NCBI RefSeq assembly: GCF_008629675.1
Contig: NZ_VWOX01000004.1
Location: forward strand, 248,001-312,000
Length of the DNA: 64,000 nt
Direction: 5' to 3'
Origin: Roseiconus nitratireducens
GTDB lineage: Bacteria > Planctomycetota > Planctomycetia > Pirellulales > Pirellulaceae
This document shows positions 27,133-35,841 of the stretch, piece after piece. The notes under the pieces are model-generated. The model was not told where the DNA came from and did no database searches. It saw nothing but the letters and a program-made list of their open reading frames with translations. The position numbers were made by a program, and so were the translations under genes. Numbering within the stretch: position 1 is the stretch's first letter; every line of letters starts with the position of its first letter.

Positions 27133-28225
27133 AGATCGGCAGATAGCGAAAGTTGACAGCCAAAGCCAACAACGACATCGACGTGCTGTTGGTCACGCCC
27201 AATTCGCCATCGAAACTTCCGTCGGCCTTTTGGGTCCGCTTCAACACCTGGATCAGACGCTGATTCCAACTCTGCCAGGTTTCGAAATCGGACTGAAACA
27301 GCGCTTGTGCTTGATAGTAGCGGGCGTACTCCGGCCAAATCGTCCGGGCGTCCTGGTTGCCAACCAGATAGCGTCGCGTCGCTTCGTAGGCGGGGTGGTC
27401 CTTTCGGCCGGCGATGGACAACACCAGGTTGACGATGCTGCTGCGCGCTAGCGAATCTCCACTGCCGTCGGTTGGGCTGGAGTATCCCACAACGCCGTTT
27501 GCCGCAGTCATTTGACCGAAGTAGTCCACGGCCTGATCGATGGATTCATCTGGAACTTCGATGGCGGCATTTCGGGCGGCCAAGAGCCCCATCACCACGG
27601 CGCCGGAGACGGACGTGTCCGCATCGCTGGCATTGGGAGCGTACCGCCACGCGCCGAATCGGTTCTGTCGCTGCGACGTCAGCGCTGCCCGCACGGCCAG
27701 TTCAACGGCCTCCCCCAGACTCCGCATCCGATCGGGATCGGTCCCGTCGATCAGATCCAGATCGTCCACCTCGCCGTATGCTTCACACAAAGCCAAGGTT
27801 GCGAATCCGTGGTGGTACATGCTCGGTCCCATGTAACCGGTCACGGCGGATTGGCTACCAATGATGTGCCGGAGGGCTTCGCGAATGACATCACGATAGC
27901 GGCCGTGATTCGGGTCTTCGCCGGAAGCCAGAAACGCCAGCAACGCCAAAGCGGTCGTTCCCGGCCCGGCACCTTCACCGGCCGGCCAGGTCCCGCGATC
28001 GTTTTGTGTGGATCGGAGGAACTCCAATCCTCGACGGTAGATCTCCTGAGCGTCGCGCGAAACCGCTTGACCAATGATCGGTGTACTTCGATCCTCCTCT
28101 TCGGTTGGCGGAACCGGAGGCTGCGGTGTTTCGCGATCGGCTTCCCGAGGCGGCTGACCGCGCAGCGGACTCGTGGCGGCCAGCACCGCCAGTGACAGAA
28201 TGATGGGAAGAATTCGTGTGGTCAT
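27122..28225 (-). CDS. Secreted terpenoid-cyclase-fold (prenyltransferase/squalene-oxidase repeat) protein
   Basis: A 367-residue exported protein. After a signal peptide (residues 1-22) and a Pro/Glu linker, it has alpha/alpha-toroid repeats typical of the prenyltransferase/squalene oxidase repeat family: YRRGLEFLRSTQNDRGTWPAG, then GAWRYAPN with DADTSVSGAVVMGLLAARN, and a final QKADGSFDGELGVTNSTSMSLLAL. In planctomycete envelope operons such proteins are probably not terpene enzymes and may bind peptides or act as scaffolds. The ATG at 28225 gives a clean signal peptide 13 bp after the upstream stop; ATG at 28249 is possible. Confidence 0.85.
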   Translation of the reverse strand: MTTRILPIILSLAVLAATSPLRGQPPREADRETPQPPVPPTEEEDRSTPIIGQAVSRDAQEIYRRGLEFLRSTQNDRGTWPAGEGAGPGTTALALLAFLASGEDPNHGRYRDVIREALRHIIGSQSAVTGYMGPSMYHHGFATLALCEAYGEVDDLDLIDGTDPDRMRSLGEAVELAVRAALTSQRQNRFGAWRYAPNASDADTSVSGAVVMGLLAARNAAIEVPDESIDQAVDYFGQMTAANGVVGYSSPTDGSGDSLARSSIVNLVLSIAGRKDHPAYEATRRYLVGNQDARTIWPEYARYYQAQALFQSDFETWQSWNQRLIQVLKRTQKADGSFDGELGVTNSTSMSLLALAVNFRYLPIYER

Positions 28226-28238
28226 GCCGTCGGTTCCA

Positions 28239-31200
28239 TCACTTCCCATCGGAACCACGATCCCGCTGGGCGCGTCGCGTTTCCAGGCGGTCGAAGTATT
28301 GGTCCATTTCTTCGCGAAGCCGCTGCGGCACCTCGCTCGTTCCGCGGCCCACGGCGAGCTCGGTTGTCGATTCACGGACGTTCGCCAGGGCATTGATTCC
28401 TGTCCCCAACATTGCGACGGCCGCCTGATCCGTGTCGCCTCCTGATCCGCCACCCGCATCGCCGCCGCCTCCGCCGCCGCTTTCCGGACTGACCTTTTTG
28501 CATCGCAACAGCAACTCGATCGCTTCGGTTTCCGCCGCGATTGCCACGGCGCCGGTTTCGGGAGACACCAGCGTCTTGGTGGCGTCGACCATCGCTTCAC
28601 TCGCCGCAGCCAACACATCGATTTCGGCGGAGAAGTTCAACAACCCGTCCGGCATCGCCTGCAGAGATTCCACCACGATGTCGACACGGTCACGCAACAG
28701 GTCCTGGTCTTCGCTCAGCCGAATCGCTTCGGCCATGTAATCGTCTCGCTCCATGGCCTGCCGGCCCTGTTCGGCGACCCGAGTTCTTTCGCGAAGTTCC
28801 ACTTCGGATTGAAGGATCCGCAACACCTCCAAGATCGTCGCGGGCGAAAGAGACTTGGTGTTCTTCGGCCCCGATTCCGCGTTTGGCGGGCCGGGGTCCA
28901 CCAAATCATCGGCCCAGCGATCGATGTTGTCCGCCCAGTATTCCGCCACAGCAATCGAGTTTCCCGGATGCAGTGCCACCTCATCCCGCATCGCCTCGAG
29001 TCGGCTGAGCACCTCCGATGACTTGATTTCGCGGAGGACCTGTCCGAAATGTTCCAGCTCGCGGCGTTGATAGAAGGCTTGCAAGTCGTCGACCGCCTTT
29101 TGCAACCGGTCGGTCGATTGGACGATGGCGTCGACGATGACAGGGCTGAGTTCGCGGTTCGCCTCTGGCGGCTTGCCGAAGGTGTCATCAATCTGCCTGG
29201 CCAGTTCGGTCGCCACGCGATCCTGCATCCGGCTGATGGACTTCAACCGCTTGACCAGAGTGCTGCCCTCCATCGCGCCGAGAAGCTCACGCAGCTCGTC
29301 GGAGATCGCATCAAATTCCGCGACCAGATCGGACTGGTCTTCGACGGCGTCGTCCAGCGGATCTTGGTCGTCTGCATTCTCCGGTGCTTCGCCGTCGGCT
29401 TTGCCACCATCTCGGCCGGACGTGTCTTGGATCGTCGTTCCGGCAAGGCCCAAACGCTCCTGTTGATTCTCGTCCTGGTCGGAATCCCCGTCCGGGTCGG
29501 AATCCTTGTCGTCGGCCGATTCCCCGCCCTCGGGGCGCTGCCCCAGCGACGTTTCCTGGTCCAGCAATTCCTTGAACTTTGATTCCTCCTCGGCAGCCTG
29601 TTCCAACAGCTGTGCGACACGCGGCATGCTGTCTTCACCAAGCTGCTTGAGCGTCGTGAGGGTTTCCGCAAGCTGTTCGACCTCATCCGGATTGATCGAT
29701 GCGTTCCGGGCCGCCTCGCGCAGCAAGTCTTCCCCGTCGGAAGTGATCCGCTGCAACAGTCGGCCGTTTGCGGCTTCAGCGTCCGCCTGGCGACGCAACT
29801 GGGACCACCACTCCTGATCACGTTGGTCGTCCGCCGTCCGTTGCAGTTGGCGATTGCGTTCAAACAAATCCAGCTCGCGATCCCGGGCATCCAATGCGGA
29901 CTGTCGCCATTGGTCAAACTGTTCGGCAATCCACACGGCATGTTCCTCAGCCGATACGACGTCCAGCCGGATGGCCGGTGAGTAGATTCGGCCGCGGCCG
30001 GGCAAGTCGTCCTCCACCCAAAACCTCACCAAGGTCGGTGACGATTCGATCTGCAGCGCCGCACCTTGGAACGCCGCCGCGACAGTTTGCGACGGCTGCG
30101 TCCGCGTGGGTTCGAAGAATGCCGCCAAAGAATCTTGCCCGCGTTCATGGGTCGGATCCATGGGCCCACTCAAAACGCGTTCACCTGACCGCGTCGGATC
30201 CTGCTCCGATTCCCAACGCATTCCCACGCGACGGATGCGATAATCATCCGATACCGCCAATCGAAACGTGATGGTCTGGCTCGCAAGCACCTTGCCGGGG
30301 ATCTCAACCGCATCGACCATCACGGTCGGCGGCCGATCCGGGATCGCTTCCAATGCGATCGACAGGGGCTGCTCCGGTCGCAACCCGTCCTGGTCGGTCC
30401 ATCGCAACAAGACTTCATTGGCCTGCGGATCGATGGCGCCGCCAAAGCGAGCTCCCTGGACCGGAACCGCCTTGCCGTCGATCGATGCCGACTTCAGGGG
30501 CGCAGAGACTTCCACCCGCAAAGCGATGCCGCTGCCCGGCACGAAACGCAGACGACTATTCCCCAACATCGATCGCAAAGTGTTGTCGGGAACGACCCCG
30601 TCCAGGTAATCGGGAAAGCGAACCACCGATTCCAGCGAGATAGCTTCCGGACGAACCTTGGGCACCAACTGAATGCTCGCCAACGCATCGCCCAAACGCA
30701 GCCTGGCCGTGGTCGACTCGATCAACGCCGGCAATTGGAATCGATACTGCCCGGCCTCGGTCGGCTGGCCGATCCATTGCTTCGCGCCAATCGACAGGAG
30801 AGCTTGTCGGGGTTTCCACAGGCTGTCGTTGCTAACGCGTACCGACCACGTGACGGGTTGATTCTGCGGAACGACCAACTCGGCGGGGACGCCATCGATG
30901 GTCACAAACGTGTAGCGCTCGGTGGGCGATAGGGGAGCGACCAGTCGCGCCAACGTGTTGGTGACGCCGCGGGGCATCAACAACGTTGCCAGCACGATCA
31001 ACACCAACAACCCCGCCAGGAAACGCCGGGCCGCTGCGAACGTGTCTTCGGGCAGGGCTTCCTGAAAGGTTTGTTCATCGGCCCGACGGGCGACCTGATC
31101 CAGGGCCGCGGCACACAGGGCCGGAGAACGCACCTGTTCGGACTCGCTGTCCGCCAATTCCAGAACACCGACCAGATCGTCGCCGAAGGCGGGTTTCCGC

Positions 31201-31502
31201 TGACGAATGCGCGACGCAATTTGCAACGGACGGCGTGTCCCCCACCAGTCCCGCGCGAAAGACAATCCGGCCCAGACAACGATCGAAAACACGGCCGCCA
31301 GCAGGAATGAACGCGCTCCGGCCGGAGCTTCCCACCAACGTTCGAACAGGAACAACACCAGAAACACGCCCGACACGCCGATCATGGCGGCGATTAAGCG
31401 ATCGGCCGCACTCTTCCTCAGCAGCGCATTGCGATACGCCGCAAGCCTTTCTCGCAAGGCCGCTGGAACTTCGATACGTCGACGGTTTTTCTCAGGCAAC
31501 AT
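28239..31502 (-). CDS. DUF4175-like membrane protein
   Basis: A 1087-residue protein. Three hydrophobic helices lie in the first 190 residues (ADRLIAAMIGVSGVFLVLFLF, SFLLAAVFSIVVWAGLSF, and FLAGLLVLIVLATLL), followed by a large extracytoplasmic beta region with Ig-like segments (VTIDGVPAELVVPQNQPVTWSV) and then a long alpha-helical, coiled-coil half interrupted by an acidic stretch very rich in Asp/Glu/Gln/Gly. This is the planctomycete DUF4175-type layout. It lies between a VWA-like gene and a toroid-repeat gene in one operon. The ATG at 31502 leaves a 35-bp gap after the upstream gene; ATG at 31556 would overlap slightly. Function unknown. Confidence 0.82.
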   Translation of the reverse strand: MLPEKNRRRIEVPAALRERLAAYRNALLRKSAADRLIAAMIGVSGVFLVLFLFERWWEAPAGARSFLLAAVFSIVVWAGLSFARDWWGTRRPLQIASRIRQRKPAFGDDLVGVLELADSESEQVRSPALCAAALDQVARRADEQTFQEALPEDTFAAARRFLAGLLVLIVLATLLMPRGVTNTLARLVAPLSPTERYTFVTIDGVPAELVVPQNQPVTWSVRVSNDSLWKPRQALLSIGAKQWIGQPTEAGQYRFQLPALIESTTARLRLGDALASIQLVPKVRPEAISLESVVRFPDYLDGVVPDNTLRSMLGNSRLRFVPGSGIALRVEVSAPLKSASIDGKAVPVQGARFGGAIDPQANEVLLRWTDQDGLRPEQPLSIALEAIPDRPPTVMVDAVEIPGKVLASQTITFRLAVSDDYRIRRVGMRWESEQDPTRSGERVLSGPMDPTHERGQDSLAAFFEPTRTQPSQTVAAAFQGAALQIESSPTLVRFWVEDDLPGRGRIYSPAIRLDVVSAEEHAVWIAEQFDQWRQSALDARDRELDLFERNRQLQRTADDQRDQEWWSQLRRQADAEAANGRLLQRITSDGEDLLREAARNASINPDEVEQLAETLTTLKQLGEDSMPRVAQLLEQAAEEESKFKELLDQETSLGQRPEGGESADDKDSDPDGDSDQDENQQERLGLAGTTIQDTSGRDGGKADGEAPENADDQDPLDDAVEDQSDLVAEFDAISDELRELLGAMEGSTLVKRLKSISRMQDRVATELARQIDDTFGKPPEANRELSPVIVDAIVQSTDRLQKAVDDLQAFYQRRELEHFGQVLREIKSSEVLSRLEAMRDEVALHPGNSIAVAEYWADNIDRWADDLVDPGPPNAESGPKNTKSLSPATILEVLRILQSEVELRERTRVAEQGRQAMERDDYMAEAIRLSEDQDLLRDRVDIVVESLQAMPDGLLNFSAEIDVLAAASEAMVDATKTLVSPETGAVAIAAETEAIELLLRCKKVSPESGGGGGGDAGGGSGGDTDQAAVAMLGTGINALANVRESTTELAVGRGTSEVPQRLREEMDQYFDRLETRRAQRDRGSDGK

Positions 31503-31537
31503 GCTCGGTTCGTTTTTCGTTTCCGATTGGGGCCAGT

Positions 31538-33712
31538 CTAGATCAAACCCGCCCATTTTCTGGCGATCCAGAATCCGCCCAAGGCCAAAAACATGGCTCC
31601 CAGCATCGCAGGGTGATTCCACCACTGGATTCTGCGAATTCGTTCCGCCTCCAGCGGCAAGCCGTTGAAGCGGTCAATCCAGTCACGCACCGTCCCGGTC
31701 GCCAGCATTTGCCCACGTCCCACCTCCGCAATGGCCTGCATCACATCGGTCCGGGCCGGACGTCCGATCGGTTCGACCGCCCTCCCCTGCACTTCCAACC
31801 GTGTCTCCAGCGTCGATCCATCGTCGGGATTGTTCAACCGCAAGCGATAGCTGCCACGCTCCGGAAAGCGGACTTCGCCCACAAATGCGCCCCACTGCGT
31901 GTCAACGTTCCGCAATTCATGCGAGCGGCGACTTCCGTCCGGATGGATCACCTCCAGTGGCAACGTGTCCGCCGTCACCGGCTCGCCCCGCTCCGACATC
32001 GCCGCCGCCCGCAGGGACACCAACTCACCGGGAACGGGACGCTCGGGGTGGTAGGACATCCGCATCGATTGGCCCACCGACATGTTCCGCTGATACGCCA
32101 TCCAACGGATCACCTGGCCCCAAAAACGATAGTGGTATTTGTCTTCAACCCCAAGCCGCCAACGCCAGGCGGAATCGGTTCCCATGAACAGCACCTTGCC
32201 CGCACCCGAGCGGCGGGTGACCAGCACGGGAGTCCGCCCGCGGTCATCGGTTGCATCGGAAGGTTGGTCCTCCTGCGACTTGACCGCCAGCACTTCGCTG
32301 CCGGCCCGAGGACGTTGCACCGCCGCCCACCATTGGAAACCCGGCAAGGATTCCCAGATCGTCCAATTGGTCTCCGCGTCATCGGACAGCTCGGTCAACA
32401 GGCTGCGCCGGCCCTCGTTGGTCAATACATACTTTCCCGGGATCTCGCTGCCGATGCCGCGGGGTTTCGATCGGTCCAGAATCACCGGATACAGATCGCC
32501 CAGCGCGGTGTCCAGCAATGTGTCCTGGAACCCATGTTGTCCCGGCATCAGCACCAGCCCGCTGGCCTGCTGCTGGACCAGTCCGACGATGTCGCGACAT
32601 TCGGAATCGGTCAGTTGTCCGGGCCCAACGCCGATGTCTCCCAGAATCACAACGTCGTACGATGCCAACGCTTCCGGCCCCTGCGGCATTGCCGAAAGAT
32701 AACCCGTCCCGCCACCGCCGACGTCGCCCAGTTCCGGGTGCAGCAGCAAACAGGAAACTTCGATGCCGGTGTCACGCACGAGCGCATTGCGCAGGTACCG
32801 ATACTCCCACCTTGGGCGAGTTTCGATCACCAAGACGTTCAGCTTTTCCTCGCGCACATCGATCACTTTGGTCCACTGATTGTTGGACGTGATTCGCTCG
32901 CGAGGATCGGCCGCGACCTTCAAGGTCAATGCATACTCGGCCGCTTTTTCCGGTCGCCATGTCAACGCGGCATCCAGGCGTTGCCCCGCCGCGACCTGCA
33001 AACGTTGCTCGCTTACCGTCGCACCATCCACTTCCAAAACCACTTGCAGATCACCGGCATCCGGCATCCAGTTCTGTACGGCAAAAGGAATGCGGACCGG
33101 CTTACCGGCGACCCCAAATGTGGGCACATCCGCCGAAATCAACTCCAAGTCGGGCAAGCGCGACGGGCTGCCGATCGGCCGGGTGTCACACGGAACCGTC
33201 ACCGGTGTGTTCAGCGACCAACGTGCGGCCGCTTCGACCGGCGAACGCCCCACGTTCCAGTCTCCGTCGGACAACAACACCAAGGCGGCCAAATCCTGGC
33301 CGTGCCGCCGGCCAGCTTGCTCGATCGCCCAAGCCAGGTCGCTGCCACCGCCGTCGTCACCGGAGAATGATTCGACCACGCGTTCAAATCGGTCGTCCAG
33401 TTGCTGCCAGGACGCATCCGCCAGAATCTGATCGACGGCCTGTTGCCGGCTGATCACTTCGCTGCCAGCCGGCACATCGGTGGTCTGCATGCTGGCCGAA
33501 CGGTCGACCAGCAACACCAGTTTCCGCTTGGTCGTAGGCGGTTCAAGGAACGACGTCTCGGGCTGCCACAACATGAACAAGGCGATCGACACGATCAGAA
33601 TCCGCAACCCCTCCGCGATCGCGACGCGCCACCGCCGTCCCTGTCGCAAGAAGATGGTCGCTGATAATGTCGTCACGGCCAGCAGAACGACGAAAGAGAA
33701 CGCCATCATCAT
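31538..33712 (-). CDS. Membrane-anchored VWA-like protein
   Basis: A 724-residue protein. Two N-terminal helices (FSFVVLLAVTTLSATIFL, and GLRILIVSIALFMLW) precede a von Willebrand A-like domain with VLLVDRSASMQT (MIDAS DxSxS present) and LVLLSDGDWNVG. Then come beta domains and a glutamine-amidotransferase-like region (LVIETRPRWEYRYLRNAL, YDVVILGDIGVG), and a C-terminal membrane helix (HPAMLGAMFLALGGFWIA). This is the usual second VWA protein in BatA/DUF4175 operons. The ATG at 33712 overlaps the upstream stop as ATGA, which decides the start. Confidence 0.85.
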   Translation of the reverse strand: MMMAFSFVVLLAVTTLSATIFLRQGRRWRVAIAEGLRILIVSIALFMLWQPETSFLEPPTTKRKLVLLVDRSASMQTTDVPAGSEVISRQQAVDQILADASWQQLDDRFERVVESFSGDDGGGSDLAWAIEQAGRRHGQDLAALVLLSDGDWNVGRSPVEAAARWSLNTPVTVPCDTRPIGSPSRLPDLELISADVPTFGVAGKPVRIPFAVQNWMPDAGDLQVVLEVDGATVSEQRLQVAAGQRLDAALTWRPEKAAEYALTLKVAADPRERITSNNQWTKVIDVREEKLNVLVIETRPRWEYRYLRNALVRDTGIEVSCLLLHPELGDVGGGGTGYLSAMPQGPEALASYDVVILGDIGVGPGQLTDSECRDIVGLVQQQASGLVLMPGQHGFQDTLLDTALGDLYPVILDRSKPRGIGSEIPGKYVLTNEGRRSLLTELSDDAETNWTIWESLPGFQWWAAVQRPRAGSEVLAVKSQEDQPSDATDDRGRTPVLVTRRSGAGKVLFMGTDSAWRWRLGVEDKYHYRFWGQVIRWMAYQRNMSVGQSMRMSYHPERPVPGELVSLRAAAMSERGEPVTADTLPLEVIHPDGSRRSHELRNVDTQWGAFVGEVRFPERGSYRLRLNNPDDGSTLETRLEVQGRAVEPIGRPARTDVMQAIAEVGRGQMLATGTVRDWIDRFNGLPLEAERIRRIQWWNHPAMLGAMFLALGGFWIARKWAGLI

Positions 33713-35688
33713 TGCGACCGCCCCATGCGATGCGGCAACGACAAGCAAGCTTCGACCAGCATCCCGCCGATCATCAGAATCCAAACAGGCGTCCAGATGT
33801 CACGAACCAGTTGGCCGGCCGAATTCGAGGCGTCAGAAGACAGGCTGATCCGATCGAAAGAAACGCCCGCGAAGATGCGATTGAGGTCATCCTGAGTTAA
33901 TGCCGGCGAACGAGATTCCAGCGGCGATCGATTGATGGCCAGAAAACGCCGTCCTGCCGGCTCCTGCCCAGGATCCGAGTCTTCCTTCAACTCATAGACC
34001 CCGGCATGATGACCGAACTCGGCCATCGCTTGTCCCGGATCCGCTCGCCCGGACACCGGACGGATCGACGCTCGCTCGCGTTCAACCGCCGGCGGCAATG
34101 CTTGACCGGCGATCAGGCTACCGTCTGCGGCATGATCTTGCTGTCCGGCATCCAGCATGGCGGCAATCAAGTCGCACAGAACCACACCATGCCGCACAAA
34201 GTCGCCGTTTGGATCGGACACGTCAGCGCCGCAAAACCACGCGACGCCTTTCCCGATTCGTTTGCTGCCGATCATCGTCTCCTGGCCGTTGACGGCAACG
34301 GCGCGAATCAAATCGCCCTGGACCTCGACGAATCGATCCAGCGGGAACTCGATGTCATTGAACTGCAACGTCAAATCAACGTCTCGGGTCCACTCACCCC
34401 AACGGATCCCCAAAAAACTGGACGTCGTGGCAGAACCCGGGGACGGGAAGAACAACGCGCTCCCACCGTCGCGCAAGAATCGCTCAATCACTTCGGCGTC
34501 CGAACCGGTGGGCAGCGGCCCCTGCCAGATCAAGGAAACCGAACTCGCCAGAACCGCCGCCAGGCCGTCGGCGTCGGACGCTTCGGACGCTTCGGACGCG
34601 TCCACCCAACGCCCTTGCGCGACTTCCACCGCGACTTCGACCGCGTCACTCCGCTCGGCCATCACAAGTGCCGCGGACCGGCCGGAGCTGCCGCCGGTGA
34701 CAAAGTACCATTGATCGTCCGCGACATTCACGTCGGCCGGGATCGACACCTGACCGGTTGACTGCACGGACCGGTCCGCCAGGTTCACGACCTGTTCGAA
34801 CGACACTTCCCCTTCGGCGTCCAGATCCACGTCCACGATGGAGGTGACGTCGCCCAACTTCACCCGAACGGGAAGCGTGTCGGCGATTCCCGCATCCCGT
34901 GTCACCTTCATCGAAAGCGCCACTCCCCTGCCCTGCTCCGTTGGCACGACGCTCGTGTCAACCAATTCCAGCGAGGCATTTGCGCCCCGTTCACGTCCGA
35001 AGTCGATCAAGTGAATTTGCAGCTCCGCGGACAACTCCGAGAGTCGTTTGGCCAGAAGTTCCCACCGCGGCGAATCCGGTTGCCAATCCAGCTGTTGCAG
35101 ATCGCTGCAGATCCAAACGTCAGCAACCGCGGGCGGGTCCTCGCGCAGCACATCAATGGTCGCCTGAATCAGTTCCGGCAGGTTGGCAGTTGAGTCGGCC
35201 GGTCCGGTGATCGCCGCGTCGACCAATGCCGCCGGTCGCTCCAAGCGAATCGGTTCGGCTGACACGCTGTCGATCAGGATCACTTCGCCAACGCCCAGCG
35301 TTTCCATTGCCGAAACGAATTCACGCCGCGCGGCTTCCAACCGGGTTGTGCCGACACCGACCTGCCGCTGCATGCTGGGGGACCGATCCAGAATCACCAG
35401 GGTGCGCGTCGCGTCTGGAGAAAACTGCCCGGCCGCCCATCCGAACGCGCCGCTGGAGAGCGGTCTGGCGAAGGCCACCAACAGCATCGCCAACACCAAC
35501 ATCCGGGTGATCAAGATCAACCAGCGACGCAAACGATTCGGCCCACTACCGACGCGATTCGCCTGCCGCAGAAACATCATCGCGGCCCACGGCATGGTGG
35601 GGTGACGATGCCGGTGGATCCAATGAATCAACAGCGGCGTCAGCACCAGTGGCAGTGCCCACAGAACGCCCAGACGAAGGAAGCTCAT
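33709..35688 (-). CDS. BatA-like N-terminal membrane protein with VWA domain
   Basis: A 659-residue protein that opens with the aerotolerance-regulator (BatA) N-terminal membrane domain: LRLGVLWALPLVLTPLLIHW and the following RHPTMPWAAMMFLRQA, then a second helix. A VWA domain follows with VILDRSPSMQ (MIDAS present). The C-terminal helix (IWTPVWILMIGGMLVEACL) ends the chain. Three 9-base tandem units at 34574-34600 encode a short Ala-Ser-Glu repeat. It heads a five-gene operon. In most bacteria the same operon begins with a MoxR ATPase and a DUF58 protein; neither is present here. Confidence 0.87.
   Translation of the reverse strand: MSFLRLGVLWALPLVLTPLLIHWIHRHRHPTMPWAAMMFLRQANRVGSGPNRLRRWLILITRMLVLAMLLVAFARPLSSGAFGWAAGQFSPDATRTLVILDRSPSMQRQVGVGTTRLEAARREFVSAMETLGVGEVILIDSVSAEPIRLERPAALVDAAITGPADSTANLPELIQATIDVLREDPPAVADVWICSDLQQLDWQPDSPRWELLAKRLSELSAELQIHLIDFGRERGANASLELVDTSVVPTEQGRGVALSMKVTRDAGIADTLPVRVKLGDVTSIVDVDLDAEGEVSFEQVVNLADRSVQSTGQVSIPADVNVADDQWYFVTGGSSGRSAALVMAERSDAVEVAVEVAQGRWVDASEASEASDADGLAAVLASSVSLIWQGPLPTGSDAEVIERFLRDGGSALFFPSPGSATTSSFLGIRWGEWTRDVDLTLQFNDIEFPLDRFVEVQGDLIRAVAVNGQETMIGSKRIGKGVAWFCGADVSDPNGDFVRHGVVLCDLIAAMLDAGQQDHAADGSLIAGQALPPAVERERASIRPVSGRADPGQAMAEFGHHAGVYELKEDSDPGQEPAGRRFLAINRSPLESRSPALTQDDLNRIFAGVSFDRISLSSDASNSAGQLVRDIWTPVWILMIGGMLVEACLSLPHRMGRSQ
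34574..34600. repeat. Three 9-bp tandem units inside the BatA-like gene
   Basis: TCGGACGCT, TCGGACGCT and TCGGACGCG in tandem. They keep the frame and encode Ala-Ser-Glu/Asp repeats in the extracytoplasmic part of the protein, so copy number could vary without breaking the gene. Confidence 0.9.
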
Positions 35689-35841
35689 CCCACCGAACCT
35701 CGACTCCGCGATCCGGAAGGTACGCCACCGCCTGATCTTCGCCGGTCCTCGCGCCGCGATGGCTGTGGGGTAAGCCCGCGGCGAAGGAACCGCCCCGGAT
35801 CGGCTGCCGGACGTTTGACTTCTGTCATTTCCGCCACGTGG

